DNA of 64,000 bases from Acrocarpospora macrocephala (GTDB lineage: Bacteria > Actinomycetota > Actinomycetes > Streptosporangiales > Streptosporangiaceae). Below, piece after piece: positions 1 through 10,658 of this stretch (position 1 is the first letter of the stretch; each line of letters starts with the position of its first letter). The DNA lies in the NCBI RefSeq assembly GCF_009687865.1, contig NZ_BLAE01000044.1, positions 32,499 to 96,498 of the forward strand. The letters are read 5' to 3'. The position numbers and the translations under genes are program-made. The notes under the pieces were generated by a model, which was not told the DNA's origin, ran no database searches, and saw nothing but the letters and a program-made list of their open reading frames with translations.

Positions 1-564
1 GGCACGGTCGATCATTACCTGCTGCTGCTCGCGTTGCGCAAGGCGGGGCTGACCGAGGCGGATGTGCAGTTCACCCCGATGCTGACCGACGCCGCGGCGG
101 CCGCGTTCGTGGCGGGGCAGGTGGACGCGGTGGGCGCGTTCGCGCCGTTCACCTCGACCGCGCTGCAGCGGGAGGGCAGCAAGGCGATCGCCACCTCGGC
201 GGACTTCCCGGGCGCGATTCCCGATCATCTGGTGGTGACGAAGGATCTGCTGGGCCGGGACGAGAAGGCGGTGCAGGGCCTGGTCGCGACCTGGTTCGAC
301 ACGATCGAGTGGATCGCCGCGAACCGGCCGAAAGCGCTGGAGATCATGGCCAAGCGGGGCGGGGTGAGCGTGGCCGACTACGAGACGTACGACAAGGGGA
401 CGACGATCTTCAGTTTGGAGCAGAACCGGGAGGCGTTCACGACCGACCTGCCCGCTCAGGCCAAGCTGATCTCCGACTTCCTGGTGTCGACCAAGCTGGT
501 GGACAGCGCGCCGCCGCTGGACGGCCTGTTCGAGCCCAAGTTCGTCCAGGCAGTCCAGCCGTGA
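1..564 (+). CDS. ABC transporter substrate-binding protein, NMT1/SsuA-like (5' truncated by window edge)
   Basis: This is the C-terminal 187 residues of a periplasmic-type binding protein; the frame is open from base 1, so the start lies outside the window. The visible part matches the second lobe of the NMT1/THI5-like family that delivers aliphatic sulfonates, taurine, nitrate or pyrimidine precursors: a segment reading VDAVGAFAPF, a DHLVV strand, and a helical C-terminal tail. The permease and ATPase genes follow on the same strand 49 bp downstream, so it belongs to a three-gene importer operon. The substrate cannot be told from this fragment; sulfonate is the commonest role of the family but is only a guess here. 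Confidence 0.85.
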   Translation, partial: GTVDHYLLLLALRKAGLTEADVQFTPMLTDAAAAAFVAGQVDAVGAFAPFTSTALQREGSKAIATSADFPGAIPDHLVVTKDLLGRDEKAVQGLVATWFDTIEWIAANRPKALEIMAKRGGVSVADYETYDKGTTIFSLEQNREAFTTDLPAQAKLISDFLVSTKLVDSAPPLDGLFEPKFVQAVQP

Positions 565-613
565 CCGGGATCCGCCCGCCCGACATTTCCCGAAATTTCG
601 TCAGGCGTTCGGG

Positions 614-1438
614 ATGGTGAGCGTGCGGTCGGCTCCGCCGGAAATACGGGCGACGCCACGGCGGGTCAAGCTGCTCAAGACCGACGTGTCGCGCCGGACC
701 GCGTGGATCCTGCGGGCGGCCTCGATTCTGGTGCCGCTCGCGGGCTGGTGGGCGCTGAGCGTGAGCGGCCTGGTCGAGGACACGTTCCTGCCGTCCCCGC
801 CCGACGTGTGGGCGGCGGGCCTGACCATGGTCGAGAGCGGCGATCTGCCCGCCGACCTGCTGGCCAGCCTGGGCCGGATCGGCGCGGGCTTCGGCGCGGC
901 CGTGCTGATCGCGGTGCCGCTCGGGTTCGCGATGGGCACGCTGGGGTGGGCGCAGCCGCTGCTGGAGCCGGTGATCGGCATCCTGCGCTACCTGCCCGCC
1001 TCGGCGTTCATCCCGCTGCTGATCATCTGGCTCGGCATCGGCGAGACCTCGAAGATCGCCCTGCTCGTGCTCGGGGTGGTCTTCTTCAACACGCTGATGA
1101 CCGCCGACGTGGTCCGCCAGGTGCCGGCCCGGTTGCTGGAGGTCTCGGCCATCCTCGGCGCCGGCCGGGCCCGGGTGGCCGCGCGGGTCGTCTTCCCGTA
1201 CGCGCTGCCGGGCATTCTGGACGCGATGCGGGTCAACGCGGCGGCGGCCTGGAACTTCGTGGTCGTGGCCGAACTGATCGCGGCGACGTCCGGGCTCGGC
1301 TACCGGATCACCCGGGCGCAGCGATTCCTGCAGACCGATCGTATTTTCGCCATCCTCATCGTGATCGGGCTGATCGGCCTGACCATCGACATCACGCTCC
1401 GGCTCGTCCGGGCCCGCGTCGGACGGTGGGCGCAATGA
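614..1438 (+). CDS. ABC transporter permease, SsuC/TauC family
   Basis: The protein has 274 residues with about six hydrophobic segments and a binding-protein-dependent transport inner-membrane domain over roughly residues 75-265. It should form the membrane channel for the importer with the flanking binding protein and ATPase. The EAA-type cytoplasmic loop that contacts the ATPase is readable as LEVSAILGAGRARVAARVVFP. An ATG at 614 and a GTG at 617 are both possible starts; no strong ribosome binding site separates them. Its stop overlaps the next gene's start in an ATGA motif, implying translational coupling to the ATPase. Confidence 0.9.
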   Translation: MVSVRSAPPEIRATPRRVKLLKTDVSRRTAWILRAASILVPLAGWWALSVSGLVEDTFLPSPPDVWAAGLTMVESGDLPADLLASLGRIGAGFGAAVLIAVPLGFAMGTLGWAQPLLEPVIGILRYLPASAFIPLLIIWLGIGETSKIALLVLGVVFFNTLMTADVVRQVPARLLEVSAILGAGRARVAARVVFPYALPGILDAMRVNAAAAWNFVVVAELIAATSGLGYRITRAQRFLQTDRIFAILIVIGLIGLTIDITLRLVRARVGRWAQ

Positions 1439-2226
1439 GCAATGGTCTGCAACTGGTCGATGTGAGCCGGGAGTACGTCGCCGGGATCCCGGTGCTTTCG
1501 GGCATCGACCTGGCCATCGAGCCAGGCGAGTTGGTCACCGTCGTCGGCGCCAGCGGGTCGGGAAAGTCCACGCTGCTCTGCCTGATCGCCGGCCTGGCGC
1601 GCCCGACGACCGGGCAGGTGCTGCTGGACGGCCAGGAAGTGCTGGGCCCCGGACCGGATCGTGGCATGGCCTTCCAGACGGCCTCGCTCTACCCGTGGCG
1701 GAGCGTCGCCCGCAATGTCGCCTTCGGCCTGGAGGCGCTGGGCGTGCCCCGGGCCGAGCGGGACGAGCGGGTGCGGTGGCTGCTGGACGAGGTCGGCCTG
1801 ACCGCGTTCGCCGGGACGTTGCCGGGCAAGCTGTCCGGCGGCCAGCAGCAGCGGGTGTCGATCGCCAGGGCGCTGGCCTGCCAGCCGAGGGTGCTCCTGC
1901 TCGACGAACCCTTCGGCGCACTCGACGTCCAGACGAAAGAAGATATGCAGCTGTTCATCCGGCAGATCTGGCAGGACGTCGGCACCACGATCGTCATGGT
2001 CACCCACGACGTCGAGGAGGCCGTCTTCCTCGGCCAGCGGGTGCTCGTGCTGTCCAGCGACCCCGGCCGGATCAGCCAGGACATCCCGGTCGACCTCCCC
2101 GAACCCCGCACCCTGGAGGTACGGCGAAGCGCCGAGTTCCTGTCCCTGCGGGCCCGCGTGGAGGACCTGGTCCGGGCCGAGCATCGGGCACACCAGGCCC
2201 TCAAGAGGCATGCCGGTTCGTCATAG
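1435..2226 (+). CDS. ABC transporter ATP-binding protein, SsuB/TauB family
   Basis: A 263-residue ABC ATPase that powers the importer encoded by the two preceding genes. All core motifs are present: Walker A GASGSGKST at about residues 38-46, a Q-loop at FQTASLYPW, the signature LSGGQQQR, Walker B VLLLDEPFGALD, and the switch histidine in MVTHDVEEA. The MVTHDVEEAVFLG segment and the short C-terminus are typical of the nitrate/sulfonate/taurine subfamily. The start is the ATG overlapping the permease stop; the same frame stays open well upstream but is not coding there. Confidence 0.92.
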   Translation: MSNGLQLVDVSREYVAGIPVLSGIDLAIEPGELVTVVGASGSGKSTLLCLIAGLARPTTGQVLLDGQEVLGPGPDRGMAFQTASLYPWRSVARNVAFGLEALGVPRAERDERVRWLLDEVGLTAFAGTLPGKLSGGQQQRVSIARALACQPRVLLLDEPFGALDVQTKEDMQLFIRQIWQDVGTTIVMVTHDVEEAVFLGQRVLVLSSDPGRISQDIPVDLPEPRTLEVRRSAEFLSLRARVEDLVRAEHRAHQALKRHAGSS

Positions 2227-2286
2227 CCGACGCCTTCGGCATTAGGGTCGGCGGTGACAGTCTCTGAACTGAAAGGGATATCGACC

Positions 2287-2715
2287 ATGGCGACCACGCG
2301 TACCGCGACGACCCAGTGGAAGGGCGCGCTTCTCGACGGCTCCGGCACGGTATCGCTCGACACCTCGGGGGTCGGCACCTTCGATGTGACGTGGGCCTCC
2401 CGCTCCCAGGAGGCGAACGGCAAGACCAGCCCAGAGGAGCTGATCGCGGCTGCGCACTCCTCCTGCTTCTCGATGGCGCTGTCGCACGGGCTGGCTCAGG
2501 CGGGGACCCCGCCGCAGTCGGTCGAGACCAAGGCGGACGTGACGTTCCAGCCGGGTGAGGGCATCACCGGCATCGTCATCTCCGTCCGGGCACACGTCCC
2601 CGGCATCACCGCCGAGGACTTCCAGGCCGCCGCCGAAACGGCGAAGGCCAACTGCCCGGTCAGCAAGGCCCTCGCCGGAACCACGATCAGCCTTAACGCC
2701 GAATTGCTCAGCTAG
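2287..2715 (+). CDS. osmC: OsmC/Ohr family peroxiredoxin
   Basis: A 142-residue OsmC-fold protein expected to reduce organic or fatty-acid hydroperoxides in the cytoplasm with a redox-active cysteine pair. The first cysteine is Cys60 in AAAHSSCFSMAL and the second is Cys123 in ANCPVSKAL, the usual spacing for OsmC. The ATG at 2287 follows a GAAAGGGAT ribosome binding site; an upstream in-frame GTG at 2254 has none. It is transcribed in the same direction as the ABC importer but 60 bp away, so it may have its own promoter. A strong hairpin follows the stop. Confidence 0.9.
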   Translation: MATTRTATTQWKGALLDGSGTVSLDTSGVGTFDVTWASRSQEANGKTSPEELIAAAHSSCFSMALSHGLAQAGTPPQSVETKADVTFQPGEGITGIVISVRAHVPGITAEDFQAAAETAKANCPVSKALAGTTISLNAELLS

Positions 2716-2724
2716 GACCAGTTC

Positions 2725-2750
2725 GGCCCCCGTCGCGAGTGACGGGGGCC
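2725..2750. terminator. Bidirectional hairpin terminator between osmC and ligC
   Basis: A perfect 10-bp stem (GGCCCCCGTC paired with GACGGGGGCC) closes a 6-nt loop in the 44-bp gap between two convergent genes. There is a short T-rich stretch on the plus side (GTTTCGGTTC), so it could end transcripts from both sides. Confidence 0.75.
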
Positions 2751-2759
2751 GTTTCGGTT

Positions 2760-3866
2760 CTACCGGGCGAGAATGTCGTCCAGGTTGTACGCGATCGGCT
2801 TCTCCAGCTGGTCATAGGTGCACGACTCCGGCGAACGGTCCGTCCGCCAGCGCCGGAACTGGGCGGTGTGGCGGAAGCGCTCGCCCTCCATGTGGTCGTA
2901 GGCCACCTCGATCACCAGCTCGGGCCGCAGCGGAATGAACGACAGATCCTTCTTGGCGTTCCACCGCGACACCGCGCCCGGCAGCCGCTGCCCCTCCGGG
3001 CCGCCACCGACGCCGTTGACCGCCCAGGCCGCCCACTCCCCCCACGGATGCTCCGACATCTCCGTGATCCGGTAGGGCGCCAGCTCGGCCACCAACTCCT
3101 CCCGCCGTTTCATCGGGAACGACGCGGAGACGCCGACATGGTGCAGCTTCCCGTCGTCGGAATACAGCCCCAGCAGCAGCGACCCCACGATCGGCCCGCT
3201 CTTGTGCTCCCGATACCCGGCGACCACGCAGTCGGCGGTGCGCTCGTGCTTGACCTTGAACATCGTCCGTTTATCCGGCTCGTACGGCAGGCTCCCCGGT
3301 TTCACGATGATCCCGTCAAGCCCGGCGCCCTCGAACATCTCAAACCACTCGTTGGCGCGTTCTTCGACGGTGGTGATCGGCGTGAGCCGTACCGAATCGC
3401 CGGCCTTGGCGGTGACCTCTTCCAGGCGGGCGCGGCGCTCGGCGAACGGGTGGGCCATCAGGTTCTCCTCGCCCACGGCGAGCAGGTCGAAGGCGATGAA
3501 GGACGCGGGGGTGTTCTCGGCGAGCAGTTTCACCCGGGAGGCGGCGGGGTGGATGCGCTGCTGGAGGGAGTCGAAGTCGAGGATCTGCCCGCGCATGATG
3601 ACGATCTCGCCGTCCACCACGCAGCGGTCGGGCAGCTCGCGCTTGATGGCTTCGACCAGTTCGGGGAAGTAGCGGGTGAACGGGCGCTCGTTGCGGCTGC
3701 CCAGGAAGACCTGGTCGCCGTCGCGGAACACGATGCACCGGAAGCCATCCCATTTGGGCTCGTAGAAGAGCGAGCCGTTCTGCGGCGGCATGCCTTTGAC
3801 CGCTTTGGCGAGCATCGGCGAGACCGGCGGCAGCACCGGCAGCGTCAAATCCGAAATTTCCGTCAT
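2760..3866 (-). CDS. ligC: ATP-dependent DNA ligase, LigC type
   Basis: A 368-residue ATP-dependent DNA ligase of two domains, about the size of mycobacterial LigC. The adenylation domain begins with the nucleotide-binding lysine at residue 38 in EPKWDGFR, followed by the SRNERPFTRYFPEL motif I extension, FIAFDLLA (motif III), GLDGIIVKPG (motif IV) and MFKVKHERTADCV (motif V). An OB-fold domain follows, ending in LVIEVAYDHME and FRHTAQFRRWR. It seals nicks and is known in mycobacteria to act in backup end joining and excision repair. The ATG at 3866 overlaps the upstream reductase stop (ATGA), so the longer open frame upstream is discounted. A stand-alone LigD-type polymerase lies about 7 kb away; no Ku gene is in the window. 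Confidence 0.88.
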   Translation of the reverse strand: MTEISDLTLPVLPPVSPMLAKAVKGMPPQNGSLFYEPKWDGFRCIVFRDGDQVFLGSRNERPFTRYFPELVEAIKRELPDRCVVDGEIVIMRGQILDFDSLQQRIHPAASRVKLLAENTPASFIAFDLLAVGEENLMAHPFAERRARLEEVTAKAGDSVRLTPITTVEERANEWFEMFEGAGLDGIIVKPGSLPYEPDKRTMFKVKHERTADCVVAGYREHKSGPIVGSLLLGLYSDDGKLHHVGVSASFPMKRREELVAELAPYRITEMSEHPWGEWAAWAVNGVGGGPEGQRLPGAVSRWNAKKDLSFIPLRPELVIEVAYDHMEGERFRHTAQFRRWRTDRSPESCTYDQLEKPIAYNLDDILAR

Positions 3867-4588
3867 GATGCGCCCTCCCGGACGTAGCGGCAGAAGAGGA
3901 AGCCGTCCTCCTCCAGCACGTGCGCCAAGCCCAGCGCGTGCTGGGTGGCGATGCCGTTGGAGATCCGGGCCGCGTCGCCGCCGATCAGCAGCGGACTGAC
4001 GGTCAGGCACAGTTCGTCCACCAGACCGGCCGCGGACAGCTGGGCGTTCAGCCGGGGCCCGCCCTCGCACAGGATCCGGCCGAGCCCGCGAGCGCGTAAT
4101 TCCCTCGTCGCCCGAACCAGGTCCACCCGCTCGTCCCCGGCCACCACGACCTCGGCGGAGCGGGCCGCCTCGCGCCGCCGGTCCTTGGGCGCGGCCTCGG
4201 TGGTGAACACGATCGTGCGCGCGGACGGCTCGGTGTCGGCGAACAGCGGGCCGCCGAGATCGAGGTCGAGCCTGCGGGTGACGACCGCGATCGGCGGCGC
4301 GGCCGAGCGGCCGACGCGGAGCGCGCGCCAGGATTCGCGCGGCTCGACCGGCCCGTAGCCCTCCACCCGCACGGTCGCCGCGCCCGCCAGGATCACGTCG
4401 GCCAGGCCACGCAGCAACCCGAAGATCCGCTTGTCCCCCGCGCCGGACAGCCCGCCGGAGACGCCCTTCAGCCAGGCTCCGCCGTCGGCGCTGGACACCA
4501 TGTTGAGGCGCAGCCACGCGGCTCGCGGATAGCCGTACGCGGCGACGAGATCCGGCTCCTCCGTCACGTGAGGATGTATCTGACGCAC
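3863..4588 (-). CDS. Pyrimidine reductase-like protein (RibD C-terminal domain)
   Basis: A 241-residue protein covering only the dihydrofolate-reductase-like RibD C-terminal fold. Readable features are the substrate-side segment LRLNMVSSADG, the NADPH-binding region DVILAGAATVRVEGYGP, and the late glycine motif RILCEGGPRLNAQL. In riboflavin synthesis this fold reduces the ribosylamino-pyrimidine, but single-domain actinobacterial homologues have broader or unknown substrates. It is translationally coupled to the DNA ligase downstream (4-bp overlap), an association that does not by itself suggest a shared pathway. Confidence 0.82.
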   Translation of the reverse strand: MRQIHPHVTEEPDLVAAYGYPRAAWLRLNMVSSADGGAWLKGVSGGLSGAGDKRIFGLLRGLADVILAGAATVRVEGYGPVEPRESWRALRVGRSAAPPIAVVTRRLDLDLGGPLFADTEPSARTIVFTTEAAPKDRRREAARSAEVVVAGDERVDLVRATRELRARGLGRILCEGGPRLNAQLSAAGLVDELCLTVSPLLIGGDAARISNGIATQHALGLAHVLEEDGFLFCRYVREGAS

Positions 4589-4740
4589 GTTTCTACAGTG
4601 GCACAGCGCACTGACAGTCTGGGAGCCCGGCCACCCCCCGAGTAACGGTTTAATCTCTCCTGATGCCCGAATGTCAAGATCGGTGTTGGATCGAGGCAGA
4701 TGTTACCGATGGGTGGGGAGACTTGTCGGAGGGGGCATTC

Positions 4741-5141
4741 GTGCCGCTTGTCGCTTTGGCGGCGTGGCTCTTGGCCGCGATCGTCGGAATCTACTTACTG
4801 TTCATCTGGCTCGGCGGCGGCGGCTTCCGCCGGCAGGCCACCAAGGTCACCCGCTTCCCGACCACGCTGATCTTCAGCCATCCGCTGCTGGCGGTCACCG
4901 GGCTCGGCCTGTGGGGCGCATTCCTGATCACCGGGCAGCACTGGTACGCGTGGGTCGCCTTCTTCGTGCTCACCGTGGTCGCGCTGCTCGGTTTCACCAT
5001 GTTCACCCGATGGCTGGGAGGAGAGGGGCGGCACGCCCGGGGTTCGGAACGGCGGTTCCAGCGGCTGGCCGTGCTGCTGCACGGTGTGGCCGGAGTGTCG
5101 GCGTTCGTCCTGGTCCTGCTGACGGCCACGCAGATCACGCG

Positions 5142-5145
<4 letters not shown>
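4741..5145 (+). CDS. Small four-helix membrane protein of unknown function
   Basis: A 134-residue protein with four predicted membrane helices, at roughly residues 2-24, 42-62, 67-88 and 110-130, joined by short basic loops. I do not recognise the family beyond a general resemblance to small actinobacterial DUF-type membrane proteins. The GTG at 4741 is chosen because GGAGGGGG sits 8 bp upstream; an ATG at 4663 in the same frame would add a hydrophilic 26-residue extension without a good ribosome binding site. Its TAG stop shares the tetranucleotide CTAG with the stop of the convergent glgX gene. Confidence 0.65.
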
Positions 5146-7256
<2,111 letters not shown>

Positions 7257-7357
7257 GTATCCCCATTGTCCACTGATGAGCCCCCTTCTGCACCCCGTGA
7301 ATTTCCCGGTCGATAGTCTGTTTTGGTAGGCCGTATCGTGGAGCATCGGGGGAGCTC

Positions 7358-7981
7358 ATGAGGTACGTGGGGTTTCATACCCTATTGCCGAGCATCGTCC
7401 TCCTGGCCGGATGTACCCACGCGGCGCCCGCCCTGGCCCTCGCGGCCGCGGGCGGACCGTCCACCCCCGAGGACTGGTGCCAGGCCCAGGGCGGGACAGT
7501 GCAGTCCTACGTGCCGAAGAACCCCGAAGCGCCCACCATCGAACAACCCATGTGCGTCTTCCGCAATCCCGACGGCACCAAGATCCTCATCAGCACCACC
7601 ACGCTGGCGGCCCCGCACGCCACGCTGGCCGCCGTCGCCTACGTCAACAGCCCACCCGCGCCCGACCTCGACGGCGCCATCAACCCCGCCGCCGCCTACT
7701 GCCTGGCCATGGGCGGCAAGACCGATCCGAAGGGCTGGGTCCCCACCGACAACCAGTCGACCCGCCCGATCCCGCTGTGCGTCTTCACCGACAATTCCAT
7801 CATCGACAACTGGGGGCTGGCCTCTCGCGCGTCCAGCCCGCCCGTGGGCCCTGACCTGACCTACAAGTTCCGCTATCGGAGCCCGAGCCCTTCGCCCTCG
7901 CCGACCGGGACCAACACCGTCCAGATGCCGCCGAAACCGGCGCCCCCTGCTACGGCCACGCCCCCTCTTCCCCTTCCATGA
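7358..7981 (+). CDS. Secreted lipoprotein with two DUF333-like repeats
   Basis: A 207-residue exported protein. A short signal ends in a lipobox, LLAGC, with the lipidated cysteine at residue 19. The mature part holds two similar units of the DUF333 type, each with a Cys-x4-GG start and a CVF strand: EDWCQAQGG...PMCVF near residues 42-68, and AAYCLAMGG...PLCVF near 117-148. The second ends in IIDNWGL, as in DUF333. The C-terminal 45 residues are Ser/Pro-rich and probably extended in the cell wall. DUF333 proteins have been called hemolysin-like without good evidence; no function is assigned. Confidence 0.75.
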   Translation: MRYVGFHTLLPSIVLLAGCTHAAPALALAAAGGPSTPEDWCQAQGGTVQSYVPKNPEAPTIEQPMCVFRNPDGTKILISTTTLAAPHATLAAVAYVNSPPAPDLDGAINPAAAYCLAMGGKTDPKGWVPTDNQSTRPIPLCVFTDNSIIDNWGLASRASSPPVGPDLTYKFRYRSPSPSPSPTGTNTVQMPPKPAPPATATPPLPLP

Positions 7982-7986
7982 TCGGC

Positions 7987-10551
7987 TCAGGACTCATCTT
8001 GAGGCGTGTTCGCCTCCTCAGGTCCCCTCGCGTCCAGGAACTGATCCAATACGAATATCCCATCGCTGTTGCCCGTCTCGTATAAGGAACGGTCCATGCG
8101 CTCCGGGACGGCCTCATGCAGATTGCTGAGCATCCCGCGTAGGCGGTATTGGGTTACGGCACGGCCAGAGGGATCGGCCAGCCGGAACCAATTCTCGGCC
8201 TCCTGGTCTCTGCCGCTCTTCTCGAGCAGAGCGGCCAGCAGGTACATCGCCTGGTCGTGTTTCATCTCAGCGGCCCGGCGAAGCCAGCGTTCAGCCTCCT
8301 CGAGATTGTCAGTCATCATCAACTGGAAAGCGTGCTGATACATCGCCTCATCCTGGCCCGCCTCCGCCGCTCGGAGAAACCAGTACTCGGCCTCTTCGTT
8401 CCTGCGCCGCTTCATCAGCAGCGCGCCGAGCTCGTACATCGCCTGGCCATGGCCGGCCTTCGCCGCCTTGGCGAACCAGAGTTCGGCCTCGTCCCGATCG
8501 ACTACGGCGTGGCGTAGCCCAAGGGCGTACATGGCCTTGCTCTGACCGGCTTTGGCCGCCTGGAGGAACCAGGTTTCGGCTTCTGTCTCCCGATTGTTCT
8601 GGGTCAGGAGAGTGGCGAGGTTGTAGGCGGCTGTCGCATTCCCGGCTTCGGTCGCCCGCCGGTACCATTCCTCGGCCTCCTCGGTCAGGCCCCTGTTGTG
8701 CAGGCTGAGACCCAGATTGTTCATGGCGCTGCCATGATTGGCCTCGGCCGCGCGCCGATACCATGCCTCGGCTTCCTCGCTCTTCGCGCGATCCTCAAGG
8801 ACGGATCCCAGATTGCACATGGCGTCCACGTTTCCGGCCTCGGCCGCCGAGCGGAACCAGTCCAGGGCTGCTTTCCGCCGACCGGAGTTGACCAGCAGGA
8901 CGCCGAGGTTGTTCATCGCGCCCGGATGACCTGCTTCGGCCGCCTGCCGATACCACTGTTCGGCCTCATCCTGGCCCTTGAGCAATTTCGCCAGATTGTA
9001 GGCGGCGCTCCTGTGCCCGTCATCGGCTGCGCGGCGATACCACTGTTCGGCCTGCTCCTGATCGCCGAGTTCCTTGTGCAGTTTGGCCAGGTTGAACATG
9101 GCGGAGGTCTGCCCGCTTTCGGCGGCCCGCCGATACGAGGTATCCGCCTCCTCTACCCGTCCGGCCTCCTGCTGGAGGAATCCAAGAATGCCGTTGGCCC
9201 ATTCCTCGCCGCTCTCGGCAATGCGGAGGAACGCCTCCTCGCTGATGTCGGATCGGCCTGCCCGATAAGCGGACAGGCCGATGGGCGTCAGATCCGCGAT
9301 GTCCACCGTCGAAATCAGTTCGGACCAGAGCGCGCCCGGGATCGTGTCGATGCCCTCGGTACGCTGGACATGATCGACCAGATAGTCGAATGGCTCGAAA
9401 TTCTCCGTGCCTACGGGCACGAGGCAGGAACTCGCCCCTTTCACCGGCTGAATCGCCCATTCGATCCCAAGATCGAACGCGTCGTCGCTCTGCCGTTCAC
9501 GGCTCCGGTGGTCCAGATAGAGGGGAACGCTGCTCGCCAGCATGGAACGGCTGATCGGCCCTGGTAACCCCGCACGCCGTACGTCGATCGCGGCGCTGAT
9601 AATCGCCCCGGCCACCACGTTCTGCCCGTGGTGTGCGGACTGCCAGCGTTCGAGCGCCGCCGGACCGGCCGCCAGATATTCGGCGAATCCCGCGTCGCCC
9701 GACTGGTCGAGGGCGGCGGCGATGCGCAGGTCGCTCCTCAGGTCCGCCGCCCGGGTGCGCTCCTGCTCGGTCAGCTTCAGATCCAGATAGAGCACCCGAG
9801 CGCGTCGCATGACGTCGTCGACGGCTCGGGAAATGGCCGTCTCCAGCTGCACGTCCGTCAATTCGTTGCGTGCCTCCGCCCGCAGCGTGGCCAGCATGAG
9901 GACATCTTTCGAGTCCTGCGGACAGAGCGCGTCGAGAACGCTGCCGTCGAGGCCGCCGCCGATCAGATGCCGGTCGATGTCGTCGAGCCAGACCACCGCG
10001 TTTCCGATCGGAACTCCGGCCAGGGCGATGTCCCTCAGCGAGGTGGGTCCCGCGGGCACGACCAGCCATCGGTCCGCTAAGAATTCTCGAACGAACTCGT
10101 AGGCGAGCCTGCTCTTTCCCGCGGTCGACGCGCCCTCGATGATGACCAGACCGCCCTCATCCGCCGCTTCCTTCAGGCGTTCCTGTAAATCGCGTTCGAC
10201 ATATGGGGGCTGACCGGCGTCGCCGTCGGCGGTCTCCGCCCGAGCGGCCGGATGCACGCCAAGCGCCATGGCATTGGCGCAGTTACGGACTCGCTGGAGC
10301 CGGCCCGAGCGGCTGTGCATCCGGGTATGCGCCAGCAGGGCGGCGTGTTGCTGGCGCGGTTGCTCGATCCATTCGCCGCTGAGTTTCTTGAAAGGGTCCG
10401 CGGCGAGCCCGACGCAGAAAGCGACTCCCGCGATCAGCACCGCCAGCCAGGTGGGCGGTTGGGGAATCCGGGAGAGCGCGACGAGCGCGATTGTCGCCGT
10501 GGCCGCCACCGCCAGCGCGAGCCCCGAGACCAATCGCCGCCATCTGCCCAT
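7987..10551 (-). CDS. Membrane-anchored P-loop NTPase with Sel1/TPR repeats
   Basis: An 854-residue multi-domain protein. Two hydrophobic helices near residues 8-27 and 33-52 should anchor it. A P-loop follows, GASTAGKS at about 140-147, with a Walker B-like strand AVVWLDDID at about 185-193. A region of about 200 residues, which I do not recognise, links this to eleven Sel1/TPR units of about 36 residues (consensus EAGxxxAMxNLGxLLxxxGxxEEAExWYRRAA) reaching nearly to the C-terminus. The combination of NTPase and repeat sensor is that of STAND-like signalling ATPases. The ATG at 10551 has GGAG 8 bp upstream; an ATG at 10599 has none. It is transcribed behind the polymerase gene with a 107-bp gap, so may be independent. 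Confidence 0.75.
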   Translation of the reverse strand: MGRWRRLVSGLALAVAATATIALVALSRIPQPPTWLAVLIAGVAFCVGLAADPFKKLSGEWIEQPRQQHAALLAHTRMHSRSGRLQRVRNCANAMALGVHPAARAETADGDAGQPPYVERDLQERLKEAADEGGLVIIEGASTAGKSRLAYEFVREFLADRWLVVPAGPTSLRDIALAGVPIGNAVVWLDDIDRHLIGGGLDGSVLDALCPQDSKDVLMLATLRAEARNELTDVQLETAISRAVDDVMRRARVLYLDLKLTEQERTRAADLRSDLRIAAALDQSGDAGFAEYLAAGPAALERWQSAHHGQNVVAGAIISAAIDVRRAGLPGPISRSMLASSVPLYLDHRSRERQSDDAFDLGIEWAIQPVKGASSCLVPVGTENFEPFDYLVDHVQRTEGIDTIPGALWSELISTVDIADLTPIGLSAYRAGRSDISEEAFLRIAESGEEWANGILGFLQQEAGRVEEADTSYRRAAESGQTSAMFNLAKLHKELGDQEQAEQWYRRAADDGHRSAAYNLAKLLKGQDEAEQWYRQAAEAGHPGAMNNLGVLLVNSGRRKAALDWFRSAAEAGNVDAMCNLGSVLEDRAKSEEAEAWYRRAAEANHGSAMNNLGLSLHNRGLTEEAEEWYRRATEAGNATAAYNLATLLTQNNRETEAETWFLQAAKAGQSKAMYALGLRHAVVDRDEAELWFAKAAKAGHGQAMYELGALLMKRRRNEEAEYWFLRAAEAGQDEAMYQHAFQLMMTDNLEEAERWLRRAAEMKHDQAMYLLAALLEKSGRDQEAENWFRLADPSGRAVTQYRLRGMLSNLHEAVPERMDRSLYETGNSDGIFVLDQFLDARGPEEANTPQDES

Positions 10552-10658
10552 GCCCGCTCCGCCGCTAGCCCAGCCCCCTGACCACCCATGGCGGTCCATG
10601 GATGTATCGAATTGTCACTTCCACCCGTTTCAGCACCAAGCAAGCGTGCGCTTGGCAC

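Noticed and set aside
437..1435. 332-codon minus-strand frame opposite the ABC permease
   Set aside because: High-GC shadow frame: Arg/Pro/Gly-rich, no motifs, no ribosome binding site, and antisense to a clear transporter gene.
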